Both the position numbers and the translations under genes were made by a program. From contig KV918998.1 in assembly GCA_002049455.2 (NCBI GenBank), positions 60,268-124,267 on the forward strand: a DNA stretch of 64,000 nucleotides, read 5' to 3'. The DNA comes from Porphyra umbilicalis. Taxonomy: Eukaryota > Rhodophyta > Bangiophyceae > Bangiales > Bangiaceae. Positions 62,295 through 64,000 of the stretch are shown here, one piece after another. The notes under the pieces were generated by a model. It saw only the letters and a program-made list of their open reading frames with translations, searched no databases and was not told the origin of the DNA. Position 1 is the stretch's first letter, and each line of letters begins with the position of its first letter.

Positions 62295-63340
62295 CTACAC
62301 TTTGAGAGTACCCTGTCGTAAAGACCAGGAAATATAACATACGGAAGCCTGTTGCCCCGGCCTCGCACAGTCCTCCAGTGTCTGGTACTGCGTCTCCGAC
62401 GCGGGCAGCAGCTCGATCGCATCCGACCGCGTCGCGTCGGCGGCGGCTCGCGACACGAGCATCTTGTGTCGCACGTGCTGGCCGAGGGAGGGCACCTCCG
62501 TCGGCGCCAGGGTGCAGACGGCGATGGCAGCACCGGCGGCTCGGCAGTCGCGTCCTGCCCCGTCAATCCACTCGACATGACGCTCGCCGCCATCAGCTCC
62601 CGCATCCCTTGGGCGAAACCCATGCGCCACTGGGTGCGGCAGAAAGCGTTACGGGCAGTCGCGCAGAGGTGGTTGATGATGTGCTCACGTTGACCCAGCT
62701 CTATGGTGGCCTTGTCGGCGACTTCACGAATCCTCCCGAGGTCGGTATCCAGCTTGCGGATGCGAGCCTTTACGCGGCTGATGGCCTTTCGAAGCCGGAA
62801 GGTGTCCCTGGCTCCCACCGCCAACGCGGTGGTCAATTTTTGGAGCGACGAGGTGTCCCGCCGCAGCCTCTGAGTCAACTGCATTTGCATGTCGGCGATA
62901 GAGGTGACGCGCCTACGGATCAGCCTGACGTCGGGCGCGTGAGCGCGCAACGACACAACAGCCTCGGAGATGCCGCTGCAGGTCGCCACCCCCTTGACGA
63001 CAAGCGCAGCCGCCACATCAAGGGCGTCCAGGTCGCCAGTAGCGGTCGCAGCAAAGACGACTGAGCCCCCCCGCCCGTCAAGCAGCAGCTGACGACGAAG
63101 TTGGGCCGCCCAAAGCAGCTCCCTGGCGGTGTTGTCGTCGATGGCGCGGCGGACTGTTTGTTGAAAACAAAGCGCGGGAGGGGAAAACCGATCCAGAGAG
63201 CACGAAGAAGGGTTGCCGTTCAGTGGGAGGTGCCGCGGCGAGCGGCAGCGCCAAGGCCGGCGGCGGCGGCGGGGGCGGGGGCGGTGGCGGTGGCGGTGGC
63301 CGGGGGGGGGGGGGGGGGGGTGCAAACGTTGCCATGGTCG
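62295..63340 (-). pseudogene. Unassigned helical protein gene, broken or frameshifted
   Basis: The minus strand encodes a coiled-coil-like core at about 63170-62560: TVRRAIDDNTARELLWAAQL, RLIRRRVTSIADMQMQLTQR, LRRDTSSLQKLTTALAVG, LRKAISRVKARIRKLDTDLG, TARNAFCRTQWRMGFAQGMR. Near 62560 coding-like text moves to another frame (AIAVCTLAPTEVPSLGQHVR, SDAIELLPASETQYQTLEDC), ending at 62295. Upstream, a possible start (MATFAPPPPPP, ATG near 63337) lies in a third frame across a run of about 20 C/G at 63301-63320. At least two frame changes are needed to make one protein, so it is a pseudogene, or spliced, or misassembled at the homopolymer. Family unknown. Confidence 0.4.
63301..63320 (+). repeat. 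Poly-G run of about 20
   Basis: An almost pure G tract next to GGCGGT repeats. It lies in the leader or first codons of the minus-strand ORF and is a likely site of length error or variation. Confidence 0.8.
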
Positions 63341-63489
63341 CAGAGGAGGACTGGCTTCCATCCCCCACATGCCGATGTGGAGTGCGCTGCGGCCGCGTTC
63401 CACCAGGCCTTGTGCAGCACACTTCCGGTGCGGTGAGCTCGACGGCCACGGCGGGGCATTCTTCATCGAGTTGAGACGCTTCTAACGCT

Positions 63490-64000
63490 GTAAAGCAATA
63501 CACCCCCGTCGGCCCGGAAAGTTAATCCACATGGGCTCGAAGAAAAAATCGGCCCTGGCGACCACACACAGGCCGATTTCAGATTCCAATGTGGGTCCCC
63601 ATTGCCAGCAATGACATTTGCGTCCCACCCCCAGTGAAGCGCCACTGCGCCGGGGAAAGGGCAGGGTCAGCCCGAGGTCTCTGTGAGAAGCTTGTAGCCC
63701 GCCTCTCGTATGTAGTGCTCGTGTGGTGTGTCCGCATCGGCCGCACGGGGTTGCTCCCGTAATCATTTGGACGGCACAGGGGGAAGCGAATCACGGCTGA
63801 CAAGGGGGTCTCACCCGTGCGCGCCCGCACGCCACGCACGTGCGGATGGGCGCGTTGGCGCGGCAGCCGACGCGATGGAGCGGCGACGCCTGTGCACACC
63901 CCCTGGCGCGGGCCCAGACGCGTGCAGCCAAGCGGGGCAGACCACGCGACCGTTGGCAGCGGCGTGTGTCGCCACACCGGGCGAGGCGTTGCCGGAATTG
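63490..64000. other. No supported gene at window end
   Basis: Only short overlapping ORFs were seen. Confidence 0.4.

Noticed and set aside
1..64000. tRNA, rRNA genes and CRISPR arrays
   Set aside because: No cloverleaf with T-arm GTTCRA, no rRNA-like segment and no regularly spaced repeat-spacer series was seen; a covariance-model scan would be needed to exclude tRNAs fully.

Overview
The window looks like nuclear DNA of a GC-rich eukaryote with very few introns. It carries a recognisable cytosolic ribosomal protein gene (eL20/RPL18A), a secreted flavin amine oxidase, a trypsin-fold protein, TATA boxes 25-35 bp before likely transcription starts, polypyrimidine 5' leaders, and many eukaryotic DNA-transposon families. 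A bangiophyte red alga (Porphyra/Pyropia type) would fit the base composition, compact genes and transposon load, but that is inference, not proof.

Layout. About 1-30 kb is a transposon graveyard: two helix-turn-helix-only fragments of a Tc1/mariner (IS630)-like transposase (1.0-1.5 and 3.2-3.6 kb), a 1.4 kb non-autonomous element with inverted ends (4.4-5.8 kb), a broken DDE-type transposase-like gene (7.1-9.2 kb), a PIF/Harbinger transposase tail (10.5-10.85 kb), broken minus-strand ORFs at 11.3-12.1 and 13.8-21.4 kb, a 4.67 kb Harbinger-type element flanked by TAA (16.3-21.0 kb) sitting inside the second of these, and a Tc1-like DDE-domain remnant (23.1-23.9 kb). A 161 bp Stowaway-like MITE lies at 29.9 kb. 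About 30.8-39.8 kb is a host gene island: an unassigned 394-aa protein, a trypsin homologue without its catalytic His and Ser, a small coiled-coil protein, an unresolved WD40-like stretch, and eL20.

The main discovery is a 14,454 bp element at 41351-55804. It has perfect 62-bp terminal inverted repeats and a 3-bp target duplication (CTG). It is inserted in frame-neutral fashion in a host gene for a PB1-domain / tandem-repeat / peptidoglycan-binding-1-fold protein that runs from 39798 to 57136. Removing the element plus one CTG rejoins the host reading frame exactly and recreates a junction that matches a second copy of the same repeat module downstream. The element carries at least four ORFs: a 686-aa protein of unknown function and a 160-aa basic protein on the minus strand, and a 261-aa acidic repeat protein and a 1449-aa protein with DDE-transposase-like landmarks on the plus strand. 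Perfect ends, an intact target duplication and intact long ORFs suggest a recent, possibly autonomous, insertion. It may represent an undescribed lineage near the CACTA/Mirage/Chapaev and Transib/RAG1-like transposases.

Right of the host gene are a secreted amine oxidase (58.6-60.6 kb) and a degenerate minus-strand ORF (62.3-63.3 kb). Several host ORFs change frame exactly at runs of 9-14 G or C, so homopolymer length errors in the assembly, or real frameshifts, must be considered when using these models.
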